A stretch of 64,000 nt of DNA from Pseudomonas brassicacearum subsp. brassicacearum (GCF_008801605.1 NZ_VZPJ01000001.1:496001-560000); one strand, 5' to 3'; counted from the stretch's first letter, positions 8,996-19,083 are shown. Program-made: numbers and translations. Notes: generated from the sequence alone by a model not told the origin.

Positions 8996-9922
8996 TCAGC
9001 GCTTCGCTTTCGCCAGATCCGCAATCAGAAAATCCCTGAAGGCACAAACCGCTGCCGGTAGATTGCGGCCGGCCATGCTTTGCAGTTCGATGCGGCGTGC
9101 CTGCATGCCTTCGTCAAGGATCGGCACGCATTGCAGGACCCCGTCCGCCACCTGCTTTTGCAAGGTCATTTCGCTGGCCAGGCTGATAACGCCTTCTTCG
9201 CGAACGAAGCTATAGAGCGCGGCAACGTAGTTGGTGGTCAACACCGGGTCGAACAACAACCCCTGTACACCGCAACAGATGTCGAACAGTTGCCGTATCG
9301 TGGTGTCGGCCTTGGGTAACGCAATGGGCCAGGGTTGTAACTCGGCGAGGCTGACCGCTTCACGTCCGGCCAAGGGATGGGAATTGGCGACCACGGCAAA
9401 AATCGCCCCGCTCAGGACATGTTCGACCTTGATTTCCTTCTGCGGCGTCAGGCTGAAAGTCATCGCCAGATCGGCTTCGCCGGAACGCACCTTCTCGGTC
9501 GCTTCGGCAGGCGCACAGACCTCCAAGGTGAAATGAATGCCCTGATACTCACGCCTGAACGCGCTGATGCTCCTGGGCATGTATTCCAGTGCAAAGCCTT
9601 CCGAGCAGGCAACATGCACATGGCCCCGCTGCAAGCCATGCAGTTCGGTAATCTCCAGCACCACCTGCTCAGCCTCAAGCTGCGACTTGCGCGCATAGGC
9701 CGCCAGTCGCGCCCCCGCCTCGCTGAGCACCATCCCTCGGGCACGACGCTCAAACAGGCTGGCATCCAGGGCCAACTCGAGCTTGGCAATCTGTCGGCTC
9801 ACTGCTGACGCGGCGACATTCAAGCGCACGGAAGCATCGCTGATCGATCCGCATCGCGCGACTTCCAGAAAATAACGCAGTGCCGTGGACTGCACACCAT
9901 ACAGTTGCATCGGCGCCCCCAT
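8996..9922 (-). CDS. LysR-family transcriptional regulator
   Basis: The ATG at 9922 is chosen because AAAAGG lies six bases upstream; the longer frame would need a TTG. The product is 308 residues. The N-terminal winged helix reads YFLEVARCGSISDASVRL then AASAVSRQIAKLE, and a periplasmic-binding-like effector domain follows. It is transcribed away from a peptide ABC transporter operon starting at 10098 and is the natural candidate to control it. The 175-bp gap between them is the likely operator region. The effector is unknown. Confidence 0.88.
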   Translation of the reverse strand: MGAPMQLYGVQSTALRYFLEVARCGSISDASVRLNVAASAVSRQIAKLELALDASLFERRARGMVLSEAGARLAAYARKSQLEAEQVVLEITELHGLQRGHVHVACSEGFALEYMPRSISAFRREYQGIHFTLEVCAPAEATEKVRSGEADLAMTFSLTPQKEIKVEHVLSGAIFAVVANSHPLAGREAVSLAELQPWPIALPKADTTIRQLFDICCGVQGLLFDPVLTTNYVAALYSFVREEGVISLASEMTLQKQVADGVLQCVPILDEGMQARRIELQSMAGRNLPAAVCAFRDFLIADLAKAKR

Positions 9923-10097
9923 GGATTGCCTTTTCGGCAACGCAAGTATCGAAATATTATTCTTGTGGCATTGATAGCCTTTCCCTACATTCGTGTCCAG
10001 ACCAAAAAAAACTACGCCTGAGCTTCTCCTCCTCGTTTACCGCATTTGCGATTCGCTGCCCTTTGATTCAACCACTCTCGCCAACGGAGACGACGGC

Positions 10098-11618
10098 ATG
10101 GGCATCAAAGGTTTCGCCTGCAGTATTGCGCTGATGGGCCTCATCAGCAGTTTTCCGGCGCATGCCGGTAAAGCCAACGACACCCTGGTTTACGCTTCCG
10201 ACAGCGAGCCTGAAAACATCAGCCCCTATCACAACGATCTACGCGAAGGTGTGATTCTCGGCCGGCTGATCTGGGACAACCTGATCTACCGCGATCCCAA
10301 GAGCGGCGAATACAAACCCATGTTGGCCACCCGCTGGACACAGGTCGACGACACCACCATCGACTTTGAGCTGCGCAAAGGCGTCAAATTTCACAACGGC
10401 GACGCCTTCACCGCCGACGACGTGGTGTTCACCCTCAACTACGTGGTGTCGCCCGAAGCGAAAGTCGTTACCGTGCAAAACGTCGACTGGATCAAGAGCG
10501 CCGAAAAAACCGGTGACTACAGCGTCCGCCTGCATTTGAAAAAACCTTTCCCTCCGGCACTGGAATACCTGTCCAACGCCGTTCCCATGTTTCCCAAGCA
10601 GTACTTCGAGAAGGTCGGCCTGGCTGAATTCAGCCGCAAGCCAGTGGGTACCGGGCCGTATAAAGCCGTGTCGGTGGTGGCTGGCGAAGGCGTGACCATG
10701 GAGATCAACAAGGACTACTTTCCGGACAGCCCACAAGGCAAGCCGCATATCGGCCACCTGAAGTTCCGGGTGATTCCGGATGCAGAAACCCGTCTGGCCG
10801 AGTTGATGACCGATGGTGTCGACTGGACGTGGCGTGTGACCCCGGATCAGGCAGTCGACCTTAAAGGTATGCAGAACCTGACCGTGACCAGCGGCGAAAC
10901 CATGCGCATCGGCTTCCTGATTCTCGATGCTCGAGGCACCTCCACGGAAAACTCGCCGATGAAGCAGCTCAAGGTGCGTCAGGCCATCAACCATGCGATC
11001 AACCGCAACGCGCTGGCCACGCAACTGGTGGGGGGCGAAGCCAAGCCCTTGCAGGTGGCCTGTTATCCAGGCCAGTTCGGCTGCGATACCACCGCGGCCA
11101 CGGTCTACAACTACGACCCGGCCAAGGCCAAGGCGTTGCTCGCCGAAGCCGGTTACCCCAATGGCTTCGAGACAGAAATCTTCGCTTATCGCGACCGGGA
11201 TTACGTCGAAGCCATCATCGGCAACCTGCGGGCCGTGGGCATCAACGCCAAGCTGCGCTACTTGAAGTACGCCGCCCTGCGCGATCAGCAACGTGGCGGC
11301 AAGGTACCCATGTCGTTTCAGGCCTGGGGCTCGTTCTCGATCCTCGACACCTCGGCGTCGGCCGGCACCTGGTTCAAGGGCAATCCGGACGACAACATCA
11401 AGGATCCGCAAGTCCAGAGCTGGTTGCAGACCGCTGACAACGCCCTCGACCCGCAATTGCGCAAGGACAACTACCGCAAGGCGTTGCAGCGCATCAGCGA
11501 ACAGGCGTACTGGGCGCCGCTGTTCAACTACTCGATGAACTACGCCTACACCTCCGAGCTGGCGTTCACGTCGTACCCGGATGAGCTGCCGCGTTTCGTT
11601 CAGTCCAGTTGGAAGTAA
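10098..11618 (+). CDS. Peptide/nickel-type ABC transporter substrate-binding protein (family 5)
   Basis: The start at 10098 has GGAGA eight bases upstream and gives a good signal peptide ending at PAHA near residue 25; an upstream extension lacks both. The 506-residue protein has the family 5 layout: DTLVYASDSEPENISPYHND, ELRKGVKFHNGDAFTADDVVFTL near residue 100 and a C-terminal WAPLFNYSMNYAY stretch. It should bind short peptides or similar solutes in the periplasm for the two permeases and two ATPases that follow. With two M20 peptidases at the operon end, a peptide-like or N-acyl amino-acid ligand is the best guess. Confidence 0.9.
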   Translation: MGIKGFACSIALMGLISSFPAHAGKANDTLVYASDSEPENISPYHNDLREGVILGRLIWDNLIYRDPKSGEYKPMLATRWTQVDDTTIDFELRKGVKFHNGDAFTADDVVFTLNYVVSPEAKVVTVQNVDWIKSAEKTGDYSVRLHLKKPFPPALEYLSNAVPMFPKQYFEKVGLAEFSRKPVGTGPYKAVSVVAGEGVTMEINKDYFPDSPQGKPHIGHLKFRVIPDAETRLAELMTDGVDWTWRVTPDQAVDLKGMQNLTVTSGETMRIGFLILDARGTSTENSPMKQLKVRQAINHAINRNALATQLVGGEAKPLQVACYPGQFGCDTTAATVYNYDPAKAKALLAEAGYPNGFETEIFAYRDRDYVEAIIGNLRAVGINAKLRYLKYAALRDQQRGGKVPMSFQAWGSFSILDTSASAGTWFKGNPDDNIKDPQVQSWLQTADNALDPQLRKDNYRKALQRISEQAYWAPLFNYSMNYAYTSELAFTSYPDELPRFVQSSWK

Positions 11619-11723
11619 TCCGCAACCGAGCGGATTGATCGAGAGGTGCCGTGGCTTGCGGACTGACCCGCGCCACGGACACGTCCCCATACCTGTCATC
11701 CATTGGATATGAGGAAACTTGCC

Positions 11724-12641
11724 ATGCTTGGATTCCTTCTGCGCCGTCTGGGCATCGCTGTTTGCGTTGCCATTACCGTGTCGGTGATCAGCTTTTCCCT
11801 TTTGCACCTGTCCGGCGACCTGGCCACGGCCATCGGCGGACCGGAAGCCACCAGCGAGCAGATCGAACAGATCCGCATGCAGTACGGTTTGGACAAACCG
11901 CTACCGACCCAGTACTTCAACTGGCTGGGCGATTTGTTGCGGCTGGACCTGGGCAACTCGTTTTTCTTTCAGGAGTCGGTCTACAACCTCGTCGCCAGCC
12001 GCTTGCCGATCACTCTCGGGTTAGGCGCCATGGCGCTGGCTATCGCCTTGCTGGTGGCGATTCCACTGGGTGTGCTGGCCGCGGTCAAACGCGACACCTG
12101 GGTTGACCGACTGGCCTTGAGCATCGCGGTGCTGGGTCAGGCAATGCCCAGTTTCTGGTTTGCACTGATGCTGATCGTGGTGTTCGCGGTGACGCTCAAG
12201 TGGCTGCCGGTGTCCGGCAACTCGACGATGCTGCACTTCGTCATGCCGGCCATTGCCCTGGGCTATTACGCGACGCCGGCAATCATGCGTCTGACCCGTG
12301 CTGGCATGCTCGATGTGCTCAGTTCCGATTACATCCGCACCGCCCGCGCCAAGGGCCTGCGCCCTGCCCGCGTGTTGTTCAAGCATGCGCTGCGCAACGC
12401 CTTGATTCCGGTCGTCGCCCTGGCGGCGGTGGAGTTTGGCTTCATGCTCGGCGGTTCGGTAGTGATCGAAACCGTGTTCTCCCTGCAAGGTATCGGACAG
12501 CTCGCCTGGGACGCCATCGCCCGTGATGACTTTCCGGTGGTACAGGCCGTGGTCCTGCTCATCGCAGTGATCTACATCATCCTCACCTTGCTGGCCGATG
12601 TGCTCAACGCACTGCTCGACCCGCGCATTCGCGTGCGCTAG
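11724..12641 (+). CDS. Peptide ABC transporter permease (DppB-type)
   Basis: The start at 11724 (MLGFLLRRLG) is preceded by GAGGA at about eight bases; the longer frame starts with TTG. The 305-residue product has six predicted membrane segments, the DppB opening (LLRRLG, SFSLLHLSGDLA) and the cytosolic coupling loop DYIRTARAKGLRPARVLFKHALRNALIPV near residues 200-230, which contacts the ATPases. A DppC-type gene follows after 9 bp. Confidence 0.9.
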   Translation: MLGFLLRRLGIAVCVAITVSVISFSLLHLSGDLATAIGGPEATSEQIEQIRMQYGLDKPLPTQYFNWLGDLLRLDLGNSFFFQESVYNLVASRLPITLGLGAMALAIALLVAIPLGVLAAVKRDTWVDRLALSIAVLGQAMPSFWFALMLIVVFAVTLKWLPVSGNSTMLHFVMPAIALGYYATPAIMRLTRAGMLDVLSSDYIRTARAKGLRPARVLFKHALRNALIPVVALAAVEFGFMLGGSVVIETVFSLQGIGQLAWDAIARDDFPVVQAVVLLIAVIYIILTLLADVLNALLDPRIRVR

Positions 12642-12650
12642 GAGGCTTAC

Positions 12651-13553
12651 ATGAGCACCCCCACTACCCTCGCGATCAATGACTACCTGTCACCCCCCAG
12701 CAGCCTGAGCCGCGTACTTGGCAAGAGCTTTCGTCATCGTGGTTTCGCCATCGGCACGGTGTTGTTGCTGATGATCTTCACGGGGGCGCTCTTCGCGCCG
12801 TGGCTGGCACCTTATGACCCTTATGCGCAAGACGTGATGCTGCGTATGAAACCGCCGGTATGGATGGCCAACGGCACCTGGGAATACGTCCTGGGAACCG
12901 ACAAGCTGGGCCGTGATTACCTGTCTCGACTGCTCTACGGCGCACGTATTTCATTGTTCATCGGCATTGCGGCGGCGCTTATCTCCGGCTTTATCGGTAC
13001 CGTCATGGGGCTGTTGGCGGGTTACTACGGCGGCAAGATCGATGCGTTCATCAGCTACCTGATCACCACCCGGCTGGCGATGCCGGTGGTGATGGTCGCG
13101 CTGGCCTCGGCCTCGCTGATGGGCGGCTCGCTGAAAGTGGTGATTGTGCTGCTCGGCTGCCTGCTCTGGGATCGCTTCGCGGTGGTGGTCAGGGCTTCGG
13201 TGCAACAGATTCGCGATGCGGAATACGTGGCCTCGGCCCAGGCGCTGGGCTGCTCGACCCTGCGCATTCTGGCCAGTGAAATCCTGCCCAATCTGGTCGG
13301 CGCGCTGATCGTCGTCGCGACGCTGGAAATGGCCCACGCAATCCTGCTGGAGTCGGCACTGTCATTCCTCGGGGTGGGTGTGCAGCCGCCGACGCCGTCC
13401 TGGGGCTTGATGATCGCCGAAGGCAAACCCTACATGTTCTTTTCCCCGTGGGTCATCGCCATTCCCGGCGTCGCCCTGATGATTCTGGTGCTGGGCATCA
13501 ACCTGGTCGGCGATGGCCTGCGCGATCTGATCCTGCCCGACGGCCGTAACTGA
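12651..13553 (+). CDS. Peptide ABC transporter permease (DppC-type)
   Basis: This 300-residue protein has a strong AGGAGG ribosome-binding site seven bases before its ATG. It has the DppC N-terminal cytosolic segment, GTDKLGRDYLSRLLYGARISL near residue 85, and the EAA coupling loop AEYVASAQALGCSTLRILASEILPN near residues 190-215. It pairs with the preceding DppB-type permease. Its stop codon lies inside the first unit of a tandem repeat that separates it from the ATPase genes. Confidence 0.9.
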   Translation: MSTPTTLAINDYLSPPSSLSRVLGKSFRHRGFAIGTVLLLMIFTGALFAPWLAPYDPYAQDVMLRMKPPVWMANGTWEYVLGTDKLGRDYLSRLLYGARISLFIGIAAALISGFIGTVMGLLAGYYGGKIDAFISYLITTRLAMPVVMVALASASLMGGSLKVVIVLLGCLLWDRFAVVVRASVQQIRDAEYVASAQALGCSTLRILASEILPNLVGALIVVATLEMAHAILLESALSFLGVGVQPPTPSWGLMIAEGKPYMFFSPWVIAIPGVALMILVLGINLVGDGLRDLILPDGRN

Positions 13554-13606
13554 TAGACAGCCGTAGCTGATAGACGCCGTAACTGATAGACGCCGTAACT
13601 GATAGA
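13543..13606 (+). repeat. Four tandem 16-bp units carrying stop codons
   Basis: The unit GCCGTAACTGATAGAC recurs at 13543-13558, 13560-13575 (one substitution), 13576-13591 and 13592-13606. The first copy supplies the last codons and stop of the DppC-type gene. The others extend the gap to the next gene while keeping its ribosome-binding region intact. It looks like slippage or local duplication of a gene end. Confidence 0.9.
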
Positions 13607-13617
13607 GGGTACCGAAC

Positions 13618-14634
13618 ATGGCACTACTCCATGTAGAAAACCTGCGCGTGGATATCCCCATGGGCAACAGCCCGACGCCGGATGACACGCTGCATGCAGT
13701 GCGCGGTCTGAGCTTTGAAGTCGAGCGCGGTGAAATGCTGTGCATCGTCGGCGAATCAGGCTGCGGTAAATCCTTGACGTCGCTGGCGCTGATGGACCTG
13801 TTGCCACGCAAGGCCAAACGTACCGCGTCCCGGCTGACGCTGGACGGTATCGACATGATCGGCCAGAGCGAACGGCACATGTGCGACCTGCGCGGCAATC
13901 GCCTGGCGATGATCTTCCAGGAACCGATGACTTCGCTGAACCCGGCCTACAGCATTGGCGATCAACTCAGCGAAGTGCTGACCCGGCATCGCAAGGTGTC
14001 GCGCAAGGATGCTCTGGTTCGCGCCGGGCAGATGCTGGAGAAAGTCGGTATCAGCAATGCCACCGAGCGCTTGCGGCAGTATCCGCATCAACTGTCTGGC
14101 GGTTTGCGCCAACGGGTGATCATCGCCATGGCGTTGATGTGCGAACCGGACCTGATCATCGCCGATGAGCCCACCACTGCACTGGACGTGACCATTCAAG
14201 CGCAGATCCTGCGCCTGATTCGCGACATTCAGAAAGAACTCGGCCTGGCGGTGATCTTCATCACCCACGATCTTGGGCTGGTGGCACGGATCGCCGATCG
14301 GGTCGCCGTGATGTATGCCGGGGAGATCGTCGAAACCGCCCCTGCCCTGCAACTGTTCGAGAACCCGCAGCATCCGTACACCCGTGGTCTGCTGGCCAGT
14401 ATTCCAATCCCTGGCCAGACCAGGCCGGGTGAGGCGCTGGGTTCGATTCCAGGCCTGGTGCCGAGCCTGGTAGGCGAACAGCAAGGGTGTGCGTTTCGCA
14501 ATCGTTGTGCTCAGGCGATACCGACCTGCGCGCAGAACATCCCCGAAGTCGAACAGGACGGACACATGGCGCGCTGCCTGTTCGCCGCACCGGCGCCAGC
14601 ACCGATTCGCCTTCAGGAGCGTGCACGGTCATGA
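13618..14634 (+). CDS. Peptide ABC transporter ATPase (DppD-type)
   Basis: A 338-residue ATPase with Walker A GESGCGKS near residue 44, the Q-loop [10 protein letters not shown], signature LSGGLRQR near residue 160, Walker [13 protein letters not shown], and an H-loop in ITHDLGLVA. The C-terminal oligopeptide/dipeptide extension ([15 protein letters not shown]) carries the Cys pattern typical of DppD. Its stop overlaps the start of the DppF-type ATPase (ATGA at 14631), so the two are translated together and probably form a heterodimer. Confidence 0.92.
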   Translation: MALLHVENLRVDIPMGNSPTPDDTLHAVRGLSFEVERGEMLCIVGESGCGKSLTSLALMDLLPRKAKRTASRLTLDGIDMIGQSERHMCDLRGNRLAMIFQEPMTSLNPAYSIGDQLSEVLTRHRKVSRKDALVRAGQMLEKVGISNATERLRQYPHQLSGGLRQRVIIAMALMCEPDLIIADEPTTALDVTIQAQILRLIRDIQKELGLAVIFITHDLGLVARIADRVAVMYAGEIVETAPALQLFENPQHPYTRGLLASIPIPGQTRPGEALGSIPGLVPSLVGEQQGCAFRNRCAQAIPTCAQNIPEVEQDGHMARCLFAAPAPAPIRLQERARS

Positions 14635-15620
14635 AAAAAGACATCGCTTTGGAGCTGTGTGACATCCGCCGCGAGTTTCGGATCAACCAGGGCTTTTTCA
14701 AACCCGCCGCCATCCTGAAAGCCGTCGATGGCGTTTCCCTGCGTCTGATGCGGGGCGAGACTCTCGGTCTGGTAGGTGAGTCCGGTTGCGGAAAAAGTAC
14801 CCTGGCAAAGCTGCTGCTCGGTCTGCTGCCGCCTACCAGCGGCGATGTGCTGGTCAACGGTAAACACCTGGCGGCGACTGATCGCAAGGCAATGTCCCGG
14901 CATATTCAGCCGATATTCCAGGACCCGTATTCCTCGCTGAACCCACGCAAGACACTGCGCGAAATCATTACCCTGCCGCTGATCGTGCATGACATCGGCA
15001 GTCCCGCCGAGCGGCGCAAGAAGACCGAAGCGATGCTTGATGTGGTCGGCCTGCCCAAGCGAGTGATCGACAGCTACCCGAGCCAGCTGTCCGGCGGACA
15101 ACGCCAGCGAGTCGCGATCGCACGGGCGCTGATCATGCGCCCCGATGTGCTGATCTGCGACGAGCCCACCTCAGCACTGGATGTGTCGGTGCAGGCGCAG
15201 ATTCTCAACCTGCTGCAAGACCTCAAGCGCGAATTCGGCCTGACCTATCTGCTGATCAGCCACAACCTCGCGGTCATCGAACACCTCGCCGACCGGGTAG
15301 CGGTGATGTACCTGGGACGCATCGTCGAAGAGCGTACGCGCGAATCGTTGTTTGCTGAACCCGGCCACCCTTATACCCGCGCCTTGCTGGATTCGGTGCT
15401 CACGCCCGATCCGCACCTGGGCATTCCCGACATCGGCCTGCACGGCACCTTTCCCAATCCGATGTCACCTCCGTCCGGTTGCGCTTTCCACCCGCGCTGC
15501 CCGAGCTGCTTCGCACCGTGCAAAACGGCCTACCCGGCCAATGATTCCATTATCGGGGGCAACGTGCGTTGCCACCTTCACGACAATCCTGCCCAAACAC
15601 TGGAGCTTGTCCACTCATGA
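14631..15620 (+). CDS. Peptide ABC transporter ATPase (DppF-type)
   Basis: The start at 14631 overlaps the upstream stop and gives 329 residues; the longer frame runs into the previous gene. It has Walker [10 protein letters not shown] near residue 50, the [11 protein letters not shown]-loop, [15 protein letters not shown] and [11 protein letters not shown], and the FHPRCP Cys-containing tail. It partners the DppD-type ATPase on the inner face of the membrane. Its stop overlaps the ATG of the first M20 peptidase, tying transport to intracellular hydrolysis. Confidence 0.92.
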   Translation: MKKDIALELCDIRREFRINQGFFKPAAILKAVDGVSLRLMRGETLGLVGESGCGKSTLAKLLLGLLPPTSGDVLVNGKHLAATDRKAMSRHIQPIFQDPYSSLNPRKTLREIITLPLIVHDIGSPAERRKKTEAMLDVVGLPKRVIDSYPSQLSGGQRQRVAIARALIMRPDVLICDEPTSALDVSVQAQILNLLQDLKREFGLTYLLISHNLAVIEHLADRVAVMYLGRIVEERTRESLFAEPGHPYTRALLDSVLTPDPHLGIPDIGLHGTFPNPMSPPSGCAFHPRCPSCFAPCKTAYPANDSIIGGNVRCHLHDNPAQTLELVHS

Positions 15621-17041
15621 GTCGTTCATTGGCCATCAGCAACACCACAGAGCAATTCGACAACGGCGCCTTTTTCAATCTGCTCGAACGTAGCGTCGCC
15701 TTGCCCACCGAAAGCCAGGCAACGGACAGCCAGCCCGAGTTGTATCGCTATCTCAATGACTTCATCACCCCGCATGTCAAGGCCATGGGCTTCAGCGTCA
15801 AGATCTATGACAACCCGGTGGCAGAGCGTGGGCCCTTCATGATCGCCACACGCATTGAGCATCCAGAACTGCCGACTGTACTGAGCTACGGCCACGGTGA
15901 TGTGGTGCGCGGCTATGAAGCGCAATGGCGTGAAGGCCTGTCACCGTGGCAAGTCACGGTCGAAGGCGATCGCTGGTACGGCCGCGGCACGGCGGACAAC
16001 AAAGGCCAGCACCTGATCAACCTGACCGCGCTGGAGCAAACGCTCAAGGCTCGCGACGGCAAGCTGGGTTTTAACGTCAAACTGCTGCTGGAAATGGGCG
16101 AAGAAGAAGGCTCGCCGGGCCTGAATGCGTTCTGTGCCGCCCACAGCGAAGAGCTCGCGGCGGATGTTTTCATCGCCTCGGACGGCCCGCGCCTGGCGGC
16201 ATCACGACCGACGATTTTTCTCGGCTCGCGTGGGGTGTTCAACTTCGAGCTGGTGGTCAACTTGCGCGAAGGCGCTCATCACTCTGGCAACTGGGGCGGC
16301 TTGCTGGCCAACCCTGGCATCATTCTGGCCAATGCCATCGCAAGCATGATCGATGAACAGGGCCGGGTGAAGGTGGCAGGCCTGCAGCCCGAGACACTGC
16401 CGGAGCCGGTTCGCCAGGCACTGGCCGACATTGACGTGGGTGGCGGGCCGGGCGATCCGGACATCGACGCCAACTGGGGTAATCCGCAGCTCTCCCTGAG
16501 CGAAAAAGTATTCGGCTGGAACACCCTCGACGTCATTGCCTTCAAGACCGGCAACCCGGACGCCCCGGTGCATGCGATCCCAGGTAAAGCCAATGCCCAC
16601 TGCCATATCCGCTTCGTGGTGAACAGCGACTACACGACCTTCATCCCGGCCGTTCGTGCCCACCTGGATGCTCATGGCTTCAGCAATGTCGAGGTCAAGC
16701 AAAGCCGCATCGATGTGATGCATGCCACTCGGCTGGACCCGCAAAGCCCATGGGTCAATTGGGCCCTCAGCTCCTTGACACAGACCACCGGCAAAAAACC
16801 TGCGCTGCTGCCAAACCTTGGGGGCTCGCTGCCCAACGACGTGTTCGCCGACGTGCTCGGCCTGCCAACATTGTGGGTGCCGCACTCGTACCCGGCCTGC
16901 TCGCAACATGCGCCGAACGAGCATTTGCTGGCACCGGTGGTCAAGGAAAGCCTGCAAATCATGGCCGGTCTGTTCTGGGACCTGGGCAATGACGCGGCAC
17001 GCCTGACTCAGGAACATCAGTTGCGGGAGCAGGCGCAATGA
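15617..17041 (+). CDS. M20 family metallopeptidase, copy 1
   Basis: The ATG at 15617 (ATGA overlap with the ATPase stop) gives 474 residues with no signal peptide. M20 features are LSYGHGDVV near residue 95 (metal His and the Asp two residues on), RGTADNKGQHL, the catalytic EMGEEEGSPG near residue 160, and a C-terminal HSYPACSQHAPNEH. The usual central dimerisation insert is present. It probably hydrolyses the imported peptide or N-acyl amino acid in the cytosol. A second M20 gene overlaps its stop. Confidence 0.88.
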   Translation: MSRSLAISNTTEQFDNGAFFNLLERSVALPTESQATDSQPELYRYLNDFITPHVKAMGFSVKIYDNPVAERGPFMIATRIEHPELPTVLSYGHGDVVRGYEAQWREGLSPWQVTVEGDRWYGRGTADNKGQHLINLTALEQTLKARDGKLGFNVKLLLEMGEEEGSPGLNAFCAAHSEELAADVFIASDGPRLAASRPTIFLGSRGVFNFELVVNLREGAHHSGNWGGLLANPGIILANAIASMIDEQGRVKVAGLQPETLPEPVRQALADIDVGGGPGDPDIDANWGNPQLSLSEKVFGWNTLDVIAFKTGNPDAPVHAIPGKANAHCHIRFVVNSDYTTFIPAVRAHLDAHGFSNVEVKQSRIDVMHATRLDPQSPWVNWALSSLTQTTGKKPALLPNLGGSLPNDVFADVLGLPTLWVPHSYPACSQHAPNEHLLAPVVKESLQIMAGLFWDLGNDAARLTQEHQLREQAQ

Positions 17042-18183
17042 GTGCCACGCCACAACAGGCGCTGGACTGGCTTGCCGACCAGCGCCACGCCATGGAAGCG
17101 CTGCTGCAGCGTATCGTCGACACCGACTCCAACAGCTATGACAAGGCGGGCGTCGACGCGGTAGGCGCGCTGCTCGCGGCGGAACTGGAAGCCGACGGCA
17201 TCCTGCTCAAGCGCATGCCAGTCGATGGTTTTGGCGACGTGATGCTCGCCGAAGTGCCAGGTGCCTCTGGAAAGCCGGTGCTGCTGCTGGGCCATCGCGA
17301 CACGGTGTTCCCCAAAGGCACCACCTCGACTCGCGGCTACAGCCGCGACGCCAACCTCGCCTATGGTCCCGGCGTCGCCGACATGAAAGGCGGCCTGGTG
17401 CTCAATTGCTTCGCGCTCAAGGCTCTCAAACGCGCCGGTGAGTTGCCCTATCCGGTGCAGGTCCTGTACACCGGGGACGAAGAAATCGGCTCCGGCAGCG
17501 CCAGAACCCATATCGAAAAAACCGCCCGTGGCGCGCGTGCCGTGCTCAATACCGAACCCGGCCGGGCCAGCGGCAACGTGGTCAGCGCACGCAAAGGCGG
17601 CGCCACGCTGATCATCGAAGTCAGCGGCCGCGCGGCGCATGCCGGGGTCAACCATGCCGACGGAGCCAGTGCCATCGAAGCCCTCGCACGCAAGATCGTC
17701 AAGCTGCATGCCTTGACCGATTACTCAGCAGGCATCACGACCAATGTTGGCCTGATATCCGGTGGCACGTCCAGCAACACCGTCGCGCCTAGCGCCTCCG
17801 CCAGGCTGGACGTGCGCTTCATCGAACTCGAGCACTGGGATCAGATCTTTACCGCGATCCTGGGCATCGTCGCGGAAGAAGAGCTGATCGGCACCCGCGC
17901 CATCCTCAAGGAAGCGACGACCTTTCTGCCGATGGAAGCCTGTCACAGCGAACGGCTGCTGCAGATCTACCAACAAAAGGCCCTGGCGCTGGGTTTCAGT
18001 GTGGAGGGCGAGTTCACCGGTGGTTGTGCTGACTCCGGATTCACTGCCAGCCTGGGCATTCCAACCCTGTGTGGGCTGGGGCCGGTGGGTGGCAAGGTTC
18101 ATACCGAGCGTGAGTACCTGGAACTGGATACGCTGGTGCCTCGGGCTCTGGCGTTGGTGGCGACTATTCTGGCTGTTGGCTAG
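17038..18183 (+). CDS. M20 family metallopeptidase, copy 2 (glutamate carboxypeptidase-like)
   Basis: A 381-residue protein starting in an ATGA overlap with copy 1. Motifs are LLLGHRDTVFPKG near residue 83, GPGVADMKGGL, YTGDEEIGSGSAR near residue 145 and AAHAGVNHADGASA in the lid domain. This resembles the carboxypeptidase G2/ArgE-like branch more closely than copy 1 does, so the two enzymes probably act on different bonds or products. It is the last gene of the transporter operon. Confidence 0.88.
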   Translation: MSATPQQALDWLADQRHAMEALLQRIVDTDSNSYDKAGVDAVGALLAAELEADGILLKRMPVDGFGDVMLAEVPGASGKPVLLLGHRDTVFPKGTTSTRGYSRDANLAYGPGVADMKGGLVLNCFALKALKRAGELPYPVQVLYTGDEEIGSGSARTHIEKTARGARAVLNTEPGRASGNVVSARKGGATLIIEVSGRAAHAGVNHADGASAIEALARKIVKLHALTDYSAGITTNVGLISGGTSSNTVAPSASARLDVRFIELEHWDQIFTAILGIVAEEELIGTRAILKEATTFLPMEACHSERLLQIYQQKALALGFSVEGEFTGGCADSGFTASLGIPTLCGLGPVGGKVHTEREYLELDTLVPRALALVATILAVG

Positions 18184-18239
18184 GGTAGTTGAGGCTTTTT
18201 TTGGGGGGGGAATCTATTCGCGTTTTTCTGGACGGGGGG

Positions 18240-18512
18240 TGTGTATATCCGTTTTTTTGGTAACGGCGGCTTAGGGTTCCGCTCTTACAGCGGGTCACTT
18301 TCGAAAAGCGCGAAAGTAACCAAAGCGCTCATGCCCCACCACTCGGCACCTCGCTTAGGCTCGGTGTGCCCTCACTCCGGCATTGCTCCGTGGGCCCGCC
18401 GCGAAGGGCCATCCATGGCCCAGCGCGGCTATCCCGGCATCCATGCCGGGATGCCCACTGCGCAATGCCTGCGTTCGGCCAACGTGGTTTAACGGGGCAC
18501 CCAGATCAAGAT
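18240..18512. repeat. Left arm of a large imperfect inverted repeat
   Basis: Bases 18240-18512 match the reverse complement of 18793-19083 over nearly their whole length. Shared blocks include the stretch around CCCCACCACTCGGCACCTCG (18334-18353), the TGCTCCGTGGGCC block and a palindromic CCCGGCATCCATGCCGGG at 18433-18450. The type is common between genes in fluorescent pseudomonads (recalled). The only frames inside are short and unlike proteins. Confidence 0.85.
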
Positions 18513-18515
18513 CTA

Positions 18516-18543
18516 AAGCAAGAGCAAGAGCAAGAGCAAGAGC
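18516..18543 (+). repeat. Short tandem AAGAGC repeat
   Basis: About four and a half copies of a 6-bp unit lie directly after the left arm of the inverted repeat. The tract is a likely slippage site with no visible coding role. Confidence 0.85.
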
Positions 18544-18580
18544 GGGGTACATTTCGGCACCGATGTGGCTGAACCTCCGC

Positions 18581-18738
18581 TATCGCGAGCAAGCTCGCTC
18601 CCACATTGGATCTTTGGCAGACACAAAATCCATGTGCACCGCAAAACCTGTGGGAGCGAGCTTGCTCGCGATGAGGCCAGCACATCCAACATCACCGCAA
18701 ACTGACACACCGCCTTCGCGGGCAAGCCCGCTCCCACA
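18581..18738. repeat. Three REP elements between the inverted-repeat arms
   Basis: GAGCAAGCTCGCTCCCAC near 18587-18604, its inverse GTGGGAGCGAGCTTGCTCGC at 18650-18669, and GGCAAGCCCGCTCCCACA at 18721-18738 form an alternating REP cluster. It lies in the centre of the larger inverted repeat. The whole interval 18184-19091 holds no credible gene. Confidence 0.85.
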
Positions 18739-18792
18739 GAAGAAACGCGGTCCTATCAAGAACCAGGTCGGCTACCAGGCCGCCTCGCGGTG

Positions 18793-19083
18793 GACGTTGA
18801 TCTCGGGCGCCCCGTTAACCACGCTGGCTGAACGAAGGTATTGCGCAGTGGGCAACCCGGCATGGATGCCGGGTTAGCCGCGCTGGGCCATGGATGGCCC
18901 TTCGCGGCGGCCCACGGAGCAATGCCTTCGTTCAGGCACACCGAGCCTAAGCGAGGTGCCGAGTGGTGGGGCAAAAGCGTTTTGCTTACTTTTGACTGGG
19001 CCGGCTCCCGGGCTTTTCAAAAGTGAGCCGCTGTAAAAGCGGAACCATAAGCGGCCGTTACCGCAACAACGGATATACCCCCC
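18793..19083. repeat. Right arm of the large imperfect inverted repeat
   Basis: This arm is the reverse complement of the left arm with scattered substitutions and small indels. It ends nine bases before the stop codon of the convergent E1 dehydrogenase gene, so it may also help terminate that transcript. Confidence 0.85.

Noticed and set aside
18516..18738. Regular repeats that could suggest a CRISPR array
   Set aside because: They are a 6-bp microsatellite and alternating REPs; there are no equal-length spacers and no cas genes.
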